DNA from: an uncultured Bacteroides sp.
Lineage (GTDB): Bacteria > Bacteroidota > Bacteroidia > Bacteroidales > Bacteroidaceae
Direction of reading: 5' to 3'
DNA: 64,000 nucleotides
NCBI GenBank assembly: GCA_949288585.1
Contig: CASEKR010000001.1
Location: forward strand, 60,691 to 124,690
Part shown: positions 45,374 to 54,899 of the stretch, piece by piece
How the letters are laid out: each line of letters starts with the position of its first letter
Position numbering within the stretch: the first letter of the stretch is position 1
Made by a program: the position numbers and the translations under genes
The notes under the pieces: model-generated
Seen by the model: the letters and a program-made list of their open reading frames with translations, nothing else
Told to the model about the DNA's origin: nothing
Database searches by the model: none

Positions 45374-46846
45374 TTATTTTCGCCACAAGCGCGTCATGTC
45401 TTCCAAAGTCTTCCCCTTCGTCTCTGGCACGAGACGCCACACGAACAGTGCCGCCAGGAGACAAATGCACCCATACAAAGCGTAGGTAAACCAATGACCG
45501 AAATCAGCATCAGCCTCGGTCTGCATGTTGAACATCGGCACGAACGACGCGCTGACCAGCCAGTTGAATATCCACTGGAACGCAACCGCGATGGCCACAG
45601 CCGTGCCCCGGATGGTGTTAGGAAATATCTCTGCGATAAGTACCCAGCATATAGGCCCCCACGACATCATGAACGAAGCACTGTACAACATGATACTGAG
45701 CATGGTAACCATCTCTAACCCTGCTTCGCCAAAGGTCAATGAGACACCGAATGCCCCGACTGCCATGCCGATGGAGCCCGTGACGAGCAGCGGCTTGCGC
45801 CCCCAACGTTCCACTGTCAGAATCGCGACGAGCGTGAACAGGATATTTACCACACCCATGATTATAGTCTGCATCATCGGATTCTCCATCCCCATGTCCC
45901 CGAAGATACGAGGTGCATAGTAGAGCACGGCGTTGATACCAACTGCCTGCTGGAACACACTGAGCATAATGCCCACAAAGATAACCAGCACGCCGTAGGT
46001 CAGTACACGCTCCGTTTTCTCCGAGATAGTACCTTTGATTTCCTCCAATGTACGCTGCCCTTCGGCTTCACCATTGATGCGTGTCAACACAGCCAAAGCC
46101 TGGTCGTCGCGTCCTGCCATAACAAGGTAGCGCGGCGTCTCAGGAACGAAGCAAATCAGTATCGCGAACAAACCTGCAGGTACGGCCTCGCTGCCGAACA
46201 TATAACGCCAGCCCGTCTCAATGGTCCAAGGGTCGCTGCCAGCCACGACAGCATTCACCCCCTGCCCCACTGACTCAATGACCGGATTAGTGTGCTCACC
46301 TAGAATGAGGAAGTTGACCATATAGACCACCAACTGGCCGAAGATGATGGCAAACTGATTCCACGAAACCAACGTGCCACGCACACCGGACGGGGCGACC
46401 TCGGCAATGTACATGGGACAAATGGCTGACGCAAGGCCTACTCCCACACCGCCGATGATGCGGTAAACATTGAAGGCGATGAGCAACGGATAGCTGGGAG
46501 TCCCATGTTCGAACAATAGGAACTCCGGCTCCATTGACCCAAGGGCGGAAATGAAAAACATTATGCCCGCAAATATCAGCGAGCGTTTCCGCCCCCAATG
46601 GGAAGCCATATAGCCCGACACAGCACTCCCCAGAATACAGCCAATAAGCGCGCTGGCACACGTGAAGCCATGCCAACTATCTGTGTAAACGAAGTCCCCA
46701 GCACCGAGGAAGAAGGCTTGCAGCCCCTTCTCCGCACCCGATATGACTGCCGTGTCATACCCAAAGAGAAGTCCGCCCAGCACCGCGACAAGAACAATGG
46801 TAAAAAGATACGTTTTGCTTCCAGTACTTTCTAAACTATTTTTCAT
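45374..46846 (-). CDS. xylE: D-xylose:H+ symporter, sugar porter family
   Basis: 490-residue MFS sugar porter with 12 predicted helices. Family motifs: GGLLFGYDTAVISGAE in helix 1, GRKRSL after helix 2, PETPRYL after helix 6, QQAVGINAVLYYAP in helix 7, and PETKGKTLEDM at the C-terminus. Last gene of the xylose operon, separated from xylA by 141 bases containing a strong inverted repeat. Confidence 0.94.
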   Translation of the reverse strand: MKNSLESTGSKTYLFTIVLVAVLGGLLFGYDTAVISGAEKGLQAFFLGAGDFVYTDSWHGFTCASALIGCILGSAVSGYMASHWGRKRSLIFAGIMFFISALGSMEPEFLLFEHGTPSYPLLIAFNVYRIIGGVGVGLASAICPMYIAEVAPSGVRGTLVSWNQFAIIFGQLVVYMVNFLILGEHTNPVIESVGQGVNAVVAGSDPWTIETGWRYMFGSEAVPAGLFAILICFVPETPRYLVMAGRDDQALAVLTRINGEAEGQRTLEEIKGTISEKTERVLTYGVLVIFVGIMLSVFQQAVGINAVLYYAPRIFGDMGMENPMMQTIIMGVVNILFTLVAILTVERWGRKPLLVTGSIGMAVGAFGVSLTFGEAGLEMVTMLSIMLYSASFMMSWGPICWVLIAEIFPNTIRGTAVAIAVAFQWIFNWLVSASFVPMFNMQTEADADFGHWFTYALYGCICLLAALFVWRLVPETKGKTLEDMTRLWRK

Positions 46847-46906
46847 GATACATATTTATATATAATGTGTAAAGTGACGATAATAGATGACAAACAGGTA
46901 CAAAAA

Positions 46907-46963
46907 AAGAATGGAGAATACCGACGGAAGCAAAAGAATGCCACCATCGGCACCTCCATTCTT
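46907..46963. repeat. Inverted repeat in the xylA-xylE gap
   Basis: AAGAATGGAG (46907-46916) pairs perfectly with CTCCATTCTT (46954-46963), with an inner CCGA/TCGG pairing. The loop side is long. A possible attenuator or mRNA processing hairpin that sets the level of xylE relative to xylA. Confidence 0.7.
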
Positions 46964-46987
46964 AAGTATTAATCCTTAATTTTCTAA

Positions 46988-48304
46988 TTAAGCGTACATG
47001 CTTACAATAGTCTCATACAACTCCTGCTTGCCACTGGTCTGCTTAGGTTCGCCATTCTGCTTGGCATAGGCCACCACATCCTCCAACGACAGACGGCCTT
47101 CTTCGAACTCCTTGCCTTTGCCTGCATCGAACGAAGCATACCTCTCTGCCAACATCTTGCGGTAAGGCGACTCTTCGAGCAGCTTCGCGGCACTCTCCAA
47201 CGCACGAGCCATGGCATCCATACCACTGATGTGCGCGATGATGATATCTTCCAGGTCTGTCGAGTTCCGGCGTGTCTTAGCATCGAAATTGGTTCCACCG
47301 TTTCCGAAACCTCCGTTGCGAATGACCTGCATCATGGCCTGTGTCAGTTCATAATTGTCAATGGGGAACTGGTCTGTGTCCCATCCATTCTGGTAATCAC
47401 CCCGGTTGGCATCGATGCTGCCCAGCATCCCATTATCCACAGCTACACACAGTTCATGCTCGAAAGTATGCCCAGCCAAAGTGGCGTGGTTCACCTCAAT
47501 ATTCACCTTAAAGTCTTTATCCAAACCGTGTGCTTTGAGGAAACCAATCACGGTCTCTGTATCTGCATCATACTGGTGCTTGGTAGGTTCCATCGGCTTC
47601 GGCTCAACCAGGAACGTACCCGTAAAACCTTTGGCGCGTGCATAGTCACGAGCCATGCGCAGCATCATGGCCAAGTGCTCCTTCTCCCGACGCTGGTCGG
47701 TATTCAACAACGACATGTAGCCCTCGCGTCCTCCCCAAAAGACGTAGTTCGTACCGCCCAGTTCGATGGTAGCGTCAATGGCGTTCTTAATCTGTACCGC
47801 AGCACGTGCCACCACATCAAAATCGGGGTTCGTGGCCGCACCGTTCATATAGCGTGCGTGGCCAAAGACATTGGCCGTACCCCACAACAACTTAATCCCC
47901 GTCTCCTCCTGCTTGTGTTTCAGATAGGCTACTACCTCCTTGAGATTCTGCTCATACTGTTCGATGGTGTCGGCCTCCGTGCAAAGGTCAACGTCGTGGA
48001 AACAATAGTATTCGATGCCCAGTTTCTGCATTATCTCGAAGCCGGCATCGGCCTTGTGCTTAGCCGCCGTCACGGCGTCTGCACTGTCGTTCCAAGGGAA
48101 CTTCTTTGTTCCCCCACCGAACTGGTCGCCCCCCTCGGCGCACAGCGTGTGCCACCAAGCCATTGAGAATTTCAGCCAGTCCTTCATTTTCTTGCCCATG
48201 ATGACCTTCTCTGCATCATAGTAGCGGAAAGCCAACGGATTCTTACTGTCTTTCCCTTCGAACTTGATCCGCGAAATCTGCGGAAAATACTCTTTCTGTT
48301 CCAT
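46988..48304 (-). CDS. xylA: Xylose isomerase
   Basis: 438-residue class II xylose isomerase, converting D-xylose to D-xylulose. Metal and substrate motifs present: [10 protein letters not shown] (catalytic His), [32 protein letters not shown]-like [15 protein letters not shown], and [23 protein letters not shown] 48304 (MEQKEY) is chosen over an upstream start in the intergenic gap. Confidence 0.97.
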   Translation of the reverse strand: MEQKEYFPQISRIKFEGKDSKNPLAFRYYDAEKVIMGKKMKDWLKFSMAWWHTLCAEGGDQFGGGTKKFPWNDSADAVTAAKHKADAGFEIMQKLGIEYYCFHDVDLCTEADTIEQYEQNLKEVVAYLKHKQEETGIKLLWGTANVFGHARYMNGAATNPDFDVVARAAVQIKNAIDATIELGGTNYVFWGGREGYMSLLNTDQRREKEHLAMMLRMARDYARAKGFTGTFLVEPKPMEPTKHQYDADTETVIGFLKAHGLDKDFKVNIEVNHATLAGHTFEHELCVAVDNGMLGSIDANRGDYQNGWDTDQFPIDNYELTQAMMQVIRNGGFGNGGTNFDAKTRRNSTDLEDIIIAHISGMDAMARALESAAKLLEESPYRKMLAERYASFDAGKGKEFEEGRLSLEDVVAYAKQNGEPKQTSGKQELYETIVSMYA

Positions 48305-48390
48305 AGATACATACGATTTTATGTGCCGCCAAAACACGGCACGGGTTAATGATGATAATATTTAATGTGTATATTGTTTTCCAATGTAGG

Positions 48391-49872
48391 CTATCCGCGC
48401 AGAAGATGTTGCTTCCAACGCAAATATGCTTCGGCATAGGTGTCAGAGTCTGCGGGTTCAGGGGTGATGACCTCCAGTTTCTCCAACGAGGCGAAAGCTT
48501 CCGTGTGGTCGCGATAGATTCCCGCACCGATACCAGCCCCTTTGGCCGCGCCCGCCGCCCCGTCGGTGTCATATAATTCGATGGTCGCACCCGTCACTCC
48601 GGCCAGTGTCTGGCGGAACACCGGGCTGAGGAACATGTTGGCCCTCCCTGCGTGGATTTTCTTCACTGACAGTCCCATTCCTTCCATCACCTCAATACCA
48701 TATTTGAAGGAGAAAACGATGCCTTCCTGTGCTGCGCGCAAAATATCCTCACGGCTATGTGTGTTGAAGTTCACCCCGTGGATGCTGCACCCGGTCTCTC
48801 GGTTGCCCAGCATCCGCTCCGCCCCGTTGCCGAAAGGAAGGATGCTGATGCCCTTGCTCCCGATGGGCGACTGTGCCGCAAGGTTATTCATATCGTCATA
48901 CGAGATGCCTGCGGGAGCGACATTCCGCTTTATCCATGAATTGAGGATGCCGGTGCCGTTGATGCAGAGCAACACGCCCAACCGTGTCCGTCCCGGCCCG
49001 TGGTTCACGTGTGCGAAGGTATTCACCCGGCTTTGCGGATCGTAATCCACGGCACCGTTCACGCCGTACACCACGCCACTTGTCCCCGCCGTCGATGCAA
49101 TCTCTCCCGGTTCGAAGACATTCAGCGACAACGCATTGTTCGGCTGGTCGCCGGCACGGTAGGTGATGGGAGTGCCCGCCTGCAAGCCTAATTCCTGCGC
49201 CGCTTCATCGCTCACCCTACCCTGTTCGCCGAAGGTCGGACGTACTTCCGGCAGCAATTCCTCGTCGAAACCATAATATTCCATCAGGAAATGCGCCACG
49301 CTCTCCTCGCGGAAATCCCAGAACATCCCTTCGGACAGTCCCGACACCGTTGTGCACACCTCGCCGCTCAAGCGCATGGCTATATAGTCTCCCGGCAACA
49401 TAACCTTGTCAATCTTCGCGTACACCTCCGGCTCGTTCTCTTTCACCCATGCCAACTTCGACGCAGTGAAGTTCCCCGGTGAATTTAGCAAGTGCCCCAG
49501 GCATTTCTCTTCCCCTATCGACTCGAATGCCCGCTGACCCAATGCCACTGCTCGCGAGTCACACCAAATGATGGAGGGCCTGAGCGGCTTTCTCTCCTTG
49601 TCGACGCAGACCAGCCCGTGCATTTGGTACGAGATGCCGATGGCACGGATGTCCGCCCCCTTCACTCCCGACTCACTGAGCACGGCCTTCGTCGCCAACT
49701 TCAGGTTGTCCCACCACATTTGCGGTTCCTGTTCCGCCCAACCACTCCGTACGGCCAGAATCGGCGCCTCCGTCTTCGGATAGAAAGCCGAAGCCACGCA
49801 TTTGCCGTCATCCACCCGCACTACGCTCGCTTTGACCGACGAGCTGCCTATATCATAACCTAATAAATACAT
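48391..49872 (-). CDS. xylB: Xylulokinase
   Basis: 493-residue FGGY-family kinase phosphorylating D-xylulose. N-terminal GYDIGSSSVKASVV phosphate loop, MHGLVCVD (the xylulokinase MHGLV motif), AGDQPNNALSLNV and the adenosine motif STAGTSGVVYGV. It lies 29 bases after xylR and 86 before xylA. Confidence 0.96.
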   Translation of the reverse strand: MYLLGYDIGSSSVKASVVRVDDGKCVASAFYPKTEAPILAVRSGWAEQEPQMWWDNLKLATKAVLSESGVKGADIRAIGISYQMHGLVCVDKERKPLRPSIIWCDSRAVALGQRAFESIGEEKCLGHLLNSPGNFTASKLAWVKENEPEVYAKIDKVMLPGDYIAMRLSGEVCTTVSGLSEGMFWDFREESVAHFLMEYYGFDEELLPEVRPTFGEQGRVSDEAAQELGLQAGTPITYRAGDQPNNALSLNVFEPGEIASTAGTSGVVYGVNGAVDYDPQSRVNTFAHVNHGPGRTRLGVLLCINGTGILNSWIKRNVAPAGISYDDMNNLAAQSPIGSKGISILPFGNGAERMLGNRETGCSIHGVNFNTHSREDILRAAQEGIVFSFKYGIEVMEGMGLSVKKIHAGRANMFLSPVFRQTLAGVTGATIELYDTDGAAGAAKGAGIGAGIYRDHTEAFASLEKLEVITPEPADSDTYAEAYLRWKQHLLRG

Positions 49873-49901
49873 AATACTATGCTTTTAATTGATTGTAATC
49901 C

Positions 49902-50639
49902 CTATCGTCTCGTCTTGTTGTAGATTTTCTTGTCGAACTTATAGAAACGTGCAGCACGGTGTGCCACTCCCTGTTGCCGTTCCTCCAACGGGATGACATA
50001 CTCCATCATTGCTATCTTCTTATGAAAATTGCGTACGTCCACGCTCTTCCCGTACACCAACTCATACAGCGTCCGTAGTTGCGACGCCGTGAACTTCCTC
50101 GGCAACAGGTCGAACAACGCCGCCGGGTTCGTATCCACATATTGGCGGATATAAGCCAATGCTTCCCTGATGATGAGGTTATGGTCGAAGGCCAAGTCCC
50201 CCACTTCGTCCAGAGCCACCCAGCAGGCTTGGTGTTCTTCCAGTCCCCGGTTCAGCGCGCGGTCTATCTTCACCAACGACAGATAGGCGATGGTCACGAT
50301 ACGCTCCACCTTCGACTGCATGGCCCTTTCCAGCCAATGCACGTCCTTGGGGTTCTTCGTCCTGTCTTTCGAGCCGAACGCTTTGAATTGCACTAAGCTC
50401 ACGTTCCGCAAGCCAGTCAACTCATTCAGTACACGGGCGGCGGCTTCGTCCAGGTCCTCATCCATATAAATAAGGCTTCCTGGCAGCTTCATATCGTGGA
50501 AGACTTCGCCGCCTTCTTCACACATGCGGCGCACCAAAAGGACTTTCAACTGTTCCCCGTCAAACCCTATTACCACACAATCCACTGAGATATGGTTGTT
50601 GGCCAAGGGAGGTTTTTGCATCAGATTCTTATTTTGCAT
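49902..50639 (-). CDS. xylR: Nudix-family (NrtR-like) transcriptional regulator of xylose use
   Basis: 245 residues: an N-terminal Nudix domain (about 18-150) and a C-terminal winged-helix domain (about 165-240, FTASQLRTLYELVYGKSVDV). The Nudix box is degenerate: GSLIYMDEDLDEAAARVLNE lacks the first Glu and the REUXEE core, so it probably binds rather than hydrolyses a ligand. Related Nudix regulators control arabinose and xylose genes in Bacteroides. First gene of xylR-xylB-xylA-xylE, which supports autoregulation and operon control; the gene name follows context. Confidence 0.85.
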   Translation of the reverse strand: MQNKNLMQKPPLANNHISVDCVVIGFDGEQLKVLLVRRMCEEGGEVFHDMKLPGSLIYMDEDLDEAAARVLNELTGLRNVSLVQFKAFGSKDRTKNPKDVHWLERAMQSKVERIVTIAYLSLVKIDRALNRGLEEHQACWVALDEVGDLAFDHNLIIREALAYIRQYVDTNPAALFDLLPRKFTASQLRTLYELVYGKSVDVRNFHKKIAMMEYVIPLEERQQGVAHRAARFYKFDKKIYNKTRR

Positions 50640-50675
50640 GGCATATATTTGTTAATACGGCGCAAAGGTATGCCA
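50639..50675. promoter_or_regulatory. Inverted repeat TGGCATA / TATGCCA around the xylR promoter
   Basis: TGGCATA (50639-50645) and TATGCCA (50669-50675) flank the minus-strand -7 element TACCTTTGC (50662-50670). One arm overlaps the xylR start codon, the other the -7 box. Candidate operator for XylR, though the 23-base centre is long for a single dimer site. Confidence 0.45.
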
Positions 50676-50999
50676 CTTTTCCTTCATTTGCAATAGAAGA
50701 AAGCATTCAGTTTATATGTTATAAAACACTATTCCACAAGGCAATATATATCATACCATATACAATAAATACAATAACCCTTATCTTCACATGCACAATA
50801 TATACTTATCATACGCCGTACAAACAGTCTTATCATACGGACAACAATAAGAAAAGCGCCACAAAAAGTAAGAAAGAAGGAAGAAGAAAAGAGGACATCT
50901 GCACAAAAAGCCTCCATTCGTGCGGCATTTCGGGGAAAAAGGCCTAACTTTGCCCCATCTAACAAAATAACCTAATGATTAAGAAATAAAAAAGCAATT
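50640..50999. other. 360-bp divergent gap between xylR and fabD
   Basis: Contains the xyl operon promoter region (50639-50675) and the fabD -7 element TAACTTTGC (50945-50953). The middle (about 50700-50900) is AT-rich and has no credible gene; a 78-codon minus frame there looks spurious. Confidence 0.7.
50945..50953 (+). promoter_or_regulatory. -7 element TAACTTTGC for fabD
   Basis: Exact TAnnTTTGC match, 47 bases before the fabD start. Confidence 0.75.
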
Positions 51000-51887
51000 A
51001 TGAAAGCATTTGTATTTCCCGGACAAGGTGCCCAGTTCGTGGGCATGGGAAAAGACTTGTACGACAACTCTCCCCTGGCCAAGGAACTGTTTGAGAAGGC
51101 CAACGAAATCCTGGGTTACCGCATCACGGACATCATGTTCAGCGGCACGGACGAAGACCTGCGCCAGACGAAGGTGACGCAACCCGCCGTATTCCTGCAC
51201 TCTGTCATCTCCGCCCTCTGCATGGGCGAGGAGTTCAAGCCCGAAATGACCGCCGGGCACTCCCTTGGCGAGTTCTCCGCCCTGGTGGCTGCCGGCGCGC
51301 TGACGTTCGAGGACGGCCTGAAGCTGGTGTATGCCCGCGCCATGGCCATGCAGAAGGCTTGCGAAGCCCATCCCTCCACGATGGCCGCCATCATCGCCCT
51401 GCCGGACGAGAAGGTGGAAGAAATCTGCAAGCAAGTGAGCGACGAAGGCGAGGTCTGCGTGGCCGCCAACTTCAACTGCCCGGGCCAGATTGTCATCTCC
51501 GGCTCCATCGAAGGCATCAACAAGGCCTGCGAACTGATGAAGGCCGCCGGCGCCAAGCGCGCCCTGCCGCTGAAGGTGGGCGGCGCTTTTCACAGCCCCC
51601 TGATGGAACCCGCCCGCGCCGAACTGGCCGCCGCCATCGAGGCTACGGAAATCCACACGCCGAAGTGCCCCGTCTACCAGAACGTGGACGCCCTGCCCCA
51701 CACTGACCCGGCCGAAATCAAGAAGAACCTCGTGGCCCAGTTGACTGCCTCGGTTCGCTGGACGCAGACGGTGAAAAACATGGTGGCCGACGGCGTTACG
51801 GACTTCACCGAATGCGGCCCCGGAGCCGTGCTGCAAGGCCTTATCAAGAAGATTGACGCCACAGTGCCCGCCCACGGCATCGCCTGA
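51000..51887 (+). CDS. fabD: Malonyl-CoA:ACP transacylase
   Basis: 295-residue FabD, loading malonyl groups onto acyl carrier protein for fatty acid synthesis. FPGQGAQFVGMG at the N-terminus, catalytic serine in TAGHSLGEFSALV (about residue 87), active-site His in the VGGAFHSPLM motif. A single-gene unit closed by a strong terminator. Codon use is very GC-rich from here to the end of the window. Confidence 0.97.
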   Translation: MKAFVFPGQGAQFVGMGKDLYDNSPLAKELFEKANEILGYRITDIMFSGTDEDLRQTKVTQPAVFLHSVISALCMGEEFKPEMTAGHSLGEFSALVAAGALTFEDGLKLVYARAMAMQKACEAHPSTMAAIIALPDEKVEEICKQVSDEGEVCVAANFNCPGQIVISGSIEGINKACELMKAAGAKRALPLKVGGAFHSPLMEPARAELAAAIEATEIHTPKCPVYQNVDALPHTDPAEIKKNLVAQLTASVRWTQTVKNMVADGVTDFTECGPGAVLQGLIKKIDATVPAHGIA

Positions 51888-51912
51888 CGGAAGAACCGGA
51901 CAAATACATAGG

Positions 51913-51950
51913 AAAAGCCCGACGCCCCACAAAGCGCCGGGCTTCTTTTT
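51913..51950 (+). terminator. Rho-independent terminator of fabD
   Basis: AAGCCCGACGC pairs with GCGCCGGGCTT (short loop CCCACAAA), followed by CTTTTT. Confidence 0.9.
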
Positions 51951-52004
51951 GCCTCGAAGGGCTTGCATAACTGGAAAGAAGTCGCTACCTTTGTGGAAAC
52001 AAAG

Positions 52005-52075
52005 GGAATCATTGCCGATGATTCATGGATTCATTGCCGATGATTCATAGAATCATTGCCGATGATTCCATGAAA
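52005..52075. repeat. Three-unit array of AATCATTGCCGATGATT palindromes, 22-bp period
   Basis: CATTGCCG starts at 52010, 52032 and 52054, exact 22-bp steps. Reverse complement of the array at 626-692. It lies between the fabD terminator and the promoter of the HU gene. Confidence 0.88.
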
Positions 52076-52092
52076 CATAACCGATTATAAAA

Positions 52093-52101
52093 TTACTTTG
52101 C
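52093..52101 (+). promoter_or_regulatory. -7 element TTACTTTGC for the HU gene
   Basis: One mismatch to TAnnTTTGC. It overlaps the TTG at 52098 and so excludes that as a start codon; ATG 52167 follows a purine-rich AAGGAGGA ribosome site (52153-52160). Confidence 0.6.
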
Positions 52102-52166
52102 AGTACATTGTCTCGGGCAAGACAGCGGGAAGACCGCGCCGGGACAGTAAGAAAGGAGGAAAGAAC

Positions 52167-52595
52167 ATGGCTTTTTACCGAAAAAAGAAACTGAATGGCA
52201 AGTGGCACGCCCGTGCTGTCAATATAGGAAGACCCGCCACGACGGACGACGTGGCCAAAGAACTGTCGCTCATGTCCACCGTCACGCGGGCGGACACCTA
52301 CGCCGTGCTCGCCTGCTTGGGCGAAGTGATGGGGAGGATGATGGCCGAAGGACGCTCGGTGAAACTGAAGGGCGTGGGCACCTTCTACCTGACGTGCCAA
52401 ACGAAAGGCAAAGGGACAGACACACCCGAGGAGTTGAAACCCCAGATGATTACTGACGTGCGCGTGCGCTTCATCCCCGAATACGAGCGGGGGCAGAACC
52501 ACAAAGTGACACGCCGCACCATGATTTATCCCTACCTGGAATGGGTGGACCTGGACGACATCTCCTCTCCGAAGAATGGAAAAGTGGAGGAATAA
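52167..52595 (+). CDS. HU-like DNA-binding protein (Bacteroidetes HU-extended type)
   Basis: 142 residues starting MAFYRKKKLNGKWHARAVNI. Core HU-like domain with TTDDVAKELSLMSTVTRADT, GRSVKLKGVGTFYLTC and a C-terminal extension (EYLEWVDLDDI-like, rich in acidic residues). The family is common near nucleoid or secretion loci in Bacteroides. Strong AAGGAGGA site 7 bases before ATG supports the start. Confidence 0.88.
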   Translation: MAFYRKKKLNGKWHARAVNIGRPATTDDVAKELSLMSTVTRADTYAVLACLGEVMGRMMAEGRSVKLKGVGTFYLTCQTKGKGTDTPEELKPQMITDVRVRFIPEYERGQNHKVTRRTMIYPYLEWVDLDDISSPKNGKVEE

Positions 52596-52640
52596 ATGCA
52601 AATATTGCCTTCACTCTGTCAACTTAACAAATAAATCCAC

Positions 52641-52649
52641 TATCTTTGC
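52641..52649 (+). promoter_or_regulatory. -7 element TATCTTTGC for the rel gene
   Basis: Exact TAnnTTTGC match, 20 bases before ATG 52669; it excludes the in-frame start at 52576, which lies inside the HU gene. Confidence 0.75.
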
Positions 52650-52668
52650 GACGCTAAATCGGACGAAT

Positions 52669-54897
52669 ATGGAAACAAACGAATATCTCAAGAAGGAAGA
52701 GAAGAAGCAACTGTTCAGCCTCTACCGCAAGTTGCTGCGCCTGTCGGGCGACACGCTGCTGAAGGACGATTGCCTCCGCGTGCGCCGCTACCTGGGCCAT
52801 GCCCTCGAGGTGAACCCCGCACCCCGCGACGTGTTCGGCCTGAATCCCCTCATCAAAGACATGCAGACGGCGGTCATCGTGGCCGAAGAGATTGGCATGA
52901 GGCGCGCGTCCATCCTGGGCGTGATGCTGCACGACTCGGTGCGCACCGGCACCTATACGGCCGAGGAAATCGGGCAGGAGTTCGGCGAGGACGTGGCGGG
53001 CATCATCCGGGGACTCATCCGCGTGCAGGAGCTTTACCTGAAAAGCCCCAGCATCGAGTCGGAGAACTTCCGCAAGCTGCTCCTGTCCTTTGCCGAGGAC
53101 ATGCGCGTCATCCTCATCATGATAGCCAACCGCGTCAACGTCATGCGCCAGATAAAGGATGCGGAGAACGACGAGGCGCGCCTCCGCGTGGCCAACGAGG
53201 CGGCATACCTCTACGCCCCCCTGGCCCACAAACTGGGCCTGTACAAGCTGAAGTCGGAGTTGGAGGACCTCTCGCTGAAATACACCGAGCACGATGTATA
53301 TTACCATATCAAAGACAAGCTGAACGAGACGAAAGCCTCGCGCGACCGCTACATCGCCAACTTCATCGCCCCCATCCAACGGAAGCTGGAGGAGGCCGGG
53401 CTGCACTTCCACATCAAGGGACGCACGAAGTCCATCCACTCCATCTACCAGAAGATGAAGAAGCAGAAGTGCCCCTTCGAAGGCGTGTACGACCTCTTCG
53501 CCATCCGCGTCATCCTCGACTCGCCGCTGGAGAAGGAGAAGCAGGAGTGCTGGCAGGTCTACTCCATCGTCACCGACATGTACCAGCCCAACCCCAAGCG
53601 GCTGCGCGACTGGCTGTCCGTGCCCAAGAGCAACGGATACGAGTCGCTCCACATCACCGTGATGGGTCCCGAAGGCAAGTGGGTGGAGGTGCAGATACGC
53701 ACCGAGCGCATGGACGACATCGCCGAGCGCGGACTGGCCGCCCACTGGCGCTACAAGGGCATCAAGGGCGAAAGCGGCCTGGACGAATGGCTGACCTCTG
53801 TCCGCGAGGCGCTGGAGAACTCGGAGAGCGACCTCGAGGCGATGGACCGCTTCAAGCTGGAACTGTACGAGGACGAGGTGTTCGTCTTCACCCCCAAGGG
53901 CGACCTCTTCAAGCTGCCCAAGGGAGCTACGGTATTGGACTTCGCCTTTCACATCCACACAGCCTTGGGAAGCCGGTGTATCGGCGCGCGGGTCAATGGC
54001 AAGAACGTCCCCCTGCGCCACCATCTGCAGAGCGGCGACCAGGTGGAGGTGATGACCTCGGCCACGCAGACGCCCAAGCAGGACTGGCTGAACATCGTCA
54101 CCACGTCGAAGGCGCGCACCAAAATCCGCCAGGCCCTGAAGGAAATGGCCGCCCGGCAGACGGACTTCGCCAAGGAGATGCTGGAGCGCAAGTTCAAGAA
54201 CCGCAAGATAGACTATGACGACGGCACGATGATGCGCCTCATCAAGCGCATGGGCTACAAGGTGGTGACGGACTTCTACCAGGCCGTGGCCGACGGCGCG
54301 CTGGACGTGAACGACCTCATCGACCGCTACGTGGAGCAACTCCACCGCGACACCGCCGACACGCGCGACGCCGCCATCTACCGCAGTGCCGAAGCCTTCA
54401 ACCTGACGCCCGCCACGCCCGACGAAGGCACCACGGGCAAGGGCAAGGAAGACGTCTTGGTCATCGACCAGAACCTCAAGGGGCTGGACTACAAACTGGC
54501 GCGCTGCTGCAACCCCATCTACGGCGACGATGTATTCGGCTTCGTCAGCGTCACGGGCGGCATCAAGATACACCGCACGGACTGCCCCAACGCACCGGAG
54601 ATGCGCCAACGCTTCGGTTACAGGATAGTCAAGGCGCGCTGGGCGGGCAAGTCTGAAGGCACGCAGTATCCCATCACCCTGCGCGTCGTGGGCCACGACG
54701 ACATCGGCATCGTCACCAACATCACCTCTATCATCAACAAGGAGGACGGCATCACCCTGCGCAGCATCAGCATCGACTCCAACGACGGGCTGTTCAGCGG
54801 CAACCTGACCGTCATGGTGGGCGACACGGGACGGCTGGAAGCGCTCATCAAGAAACTCCGCACGGTGAAAGGTGTGAAACAGGTGACAAGGAACTGA
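52669..54897 (+). CDS. RelA/SpoT family (p)ppGpp synthetase
   Basis: 742 residues: HD-type hydrolase domain (about 20-190), synthetase domain (about 225-370, KGRTKSIHSIYQKMKKQKC, YDLFAIRVIL and KSNGYESLHITVMG), TGS domain (about 395-455), zinc/helical regions and C-terminal ACT (about 665-740). In the hydrolase domain the usual HDxxED motif reads LHDSVRTGTY: HD is kept but ED is lost, so the enzyme is probably mainly a synthetase. The dgkA gene follows two bases after the stop. Confidence 0.94.
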   Translation: METNEYLKKEEKKQLFSLYRKLLRLSGDTLLKDDCLRVRRYLGHALEVNPAPRDVFGLNPLIKDMQTAVIVAEEIGMRRASILGVMLHDSVRTGTYTAEEIGQEFGEDVAGIIRGLIRVQELYLKSPSIESENFRKLLLSFAEDMRVILIMIANRVNVMRQIKDAENDEARLRVANEAAYLYAPLAHKLGLYKLKSELEDLSLKYTEHDVYYHIKDKLNETKASRDRYIANFIAPIQRKLEEAGLHFHIKGRTKSIHSIYQKMKKQKCPFEGVYDLFAIRVILDSPLEKEKQECWQVYSIVTDMYQPNPKRLRDWLSVPKSNGYESLHITVMGPEGKWVEVQIRTERMDDIAERGLAAHWRYKGIKGESGLDEWLTSVREALENSESDLEAMDRFKLELYEDEVFVFTPKGDLFKLPKGATVLDFAFHIHTALGSRCIGARVNGKNVPLRHHLQSGDQVEVMTSATQTPKQDWLNIVTTSKARTKIRQALKEMAARQTDFAKEMLERKFKNRKIDYDDGTMMRLIKRMGYKVVTDFYQAVADGALDVNDLIDRYVEQLHRDTADTRDAAIYRSAEAFNLTPATPDEGTTGKGKEDVLVIDQNLKGLDYKLARCCNPIYGDDVFGFVSVTGGIKIHRTDCPNAPEMRQRFGYRIVKARWAGKSEGTQYPITLRVVGHDDIGIVTNITSIINKEDGITLRSISIDSNDGLFSGNLTVMVGDTGRLEALIKKLRTVKGVKQVTRN

Positions 54898-54899
54898 CT

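Noticed and set aside
50729-50965. 78-codon minus-strand frame between xylR and fabD
   Set aside because: Cys/Phe-rich random-looking translation in an AT-rich promoter region; spans the fabD promoter.
52654-54696. 680-codon open frame on the minus strand opposite rel
   Set aside because: Antisense shadow of a GC-rich gene; composition lacks any domain and the plus-strand gene is certain.
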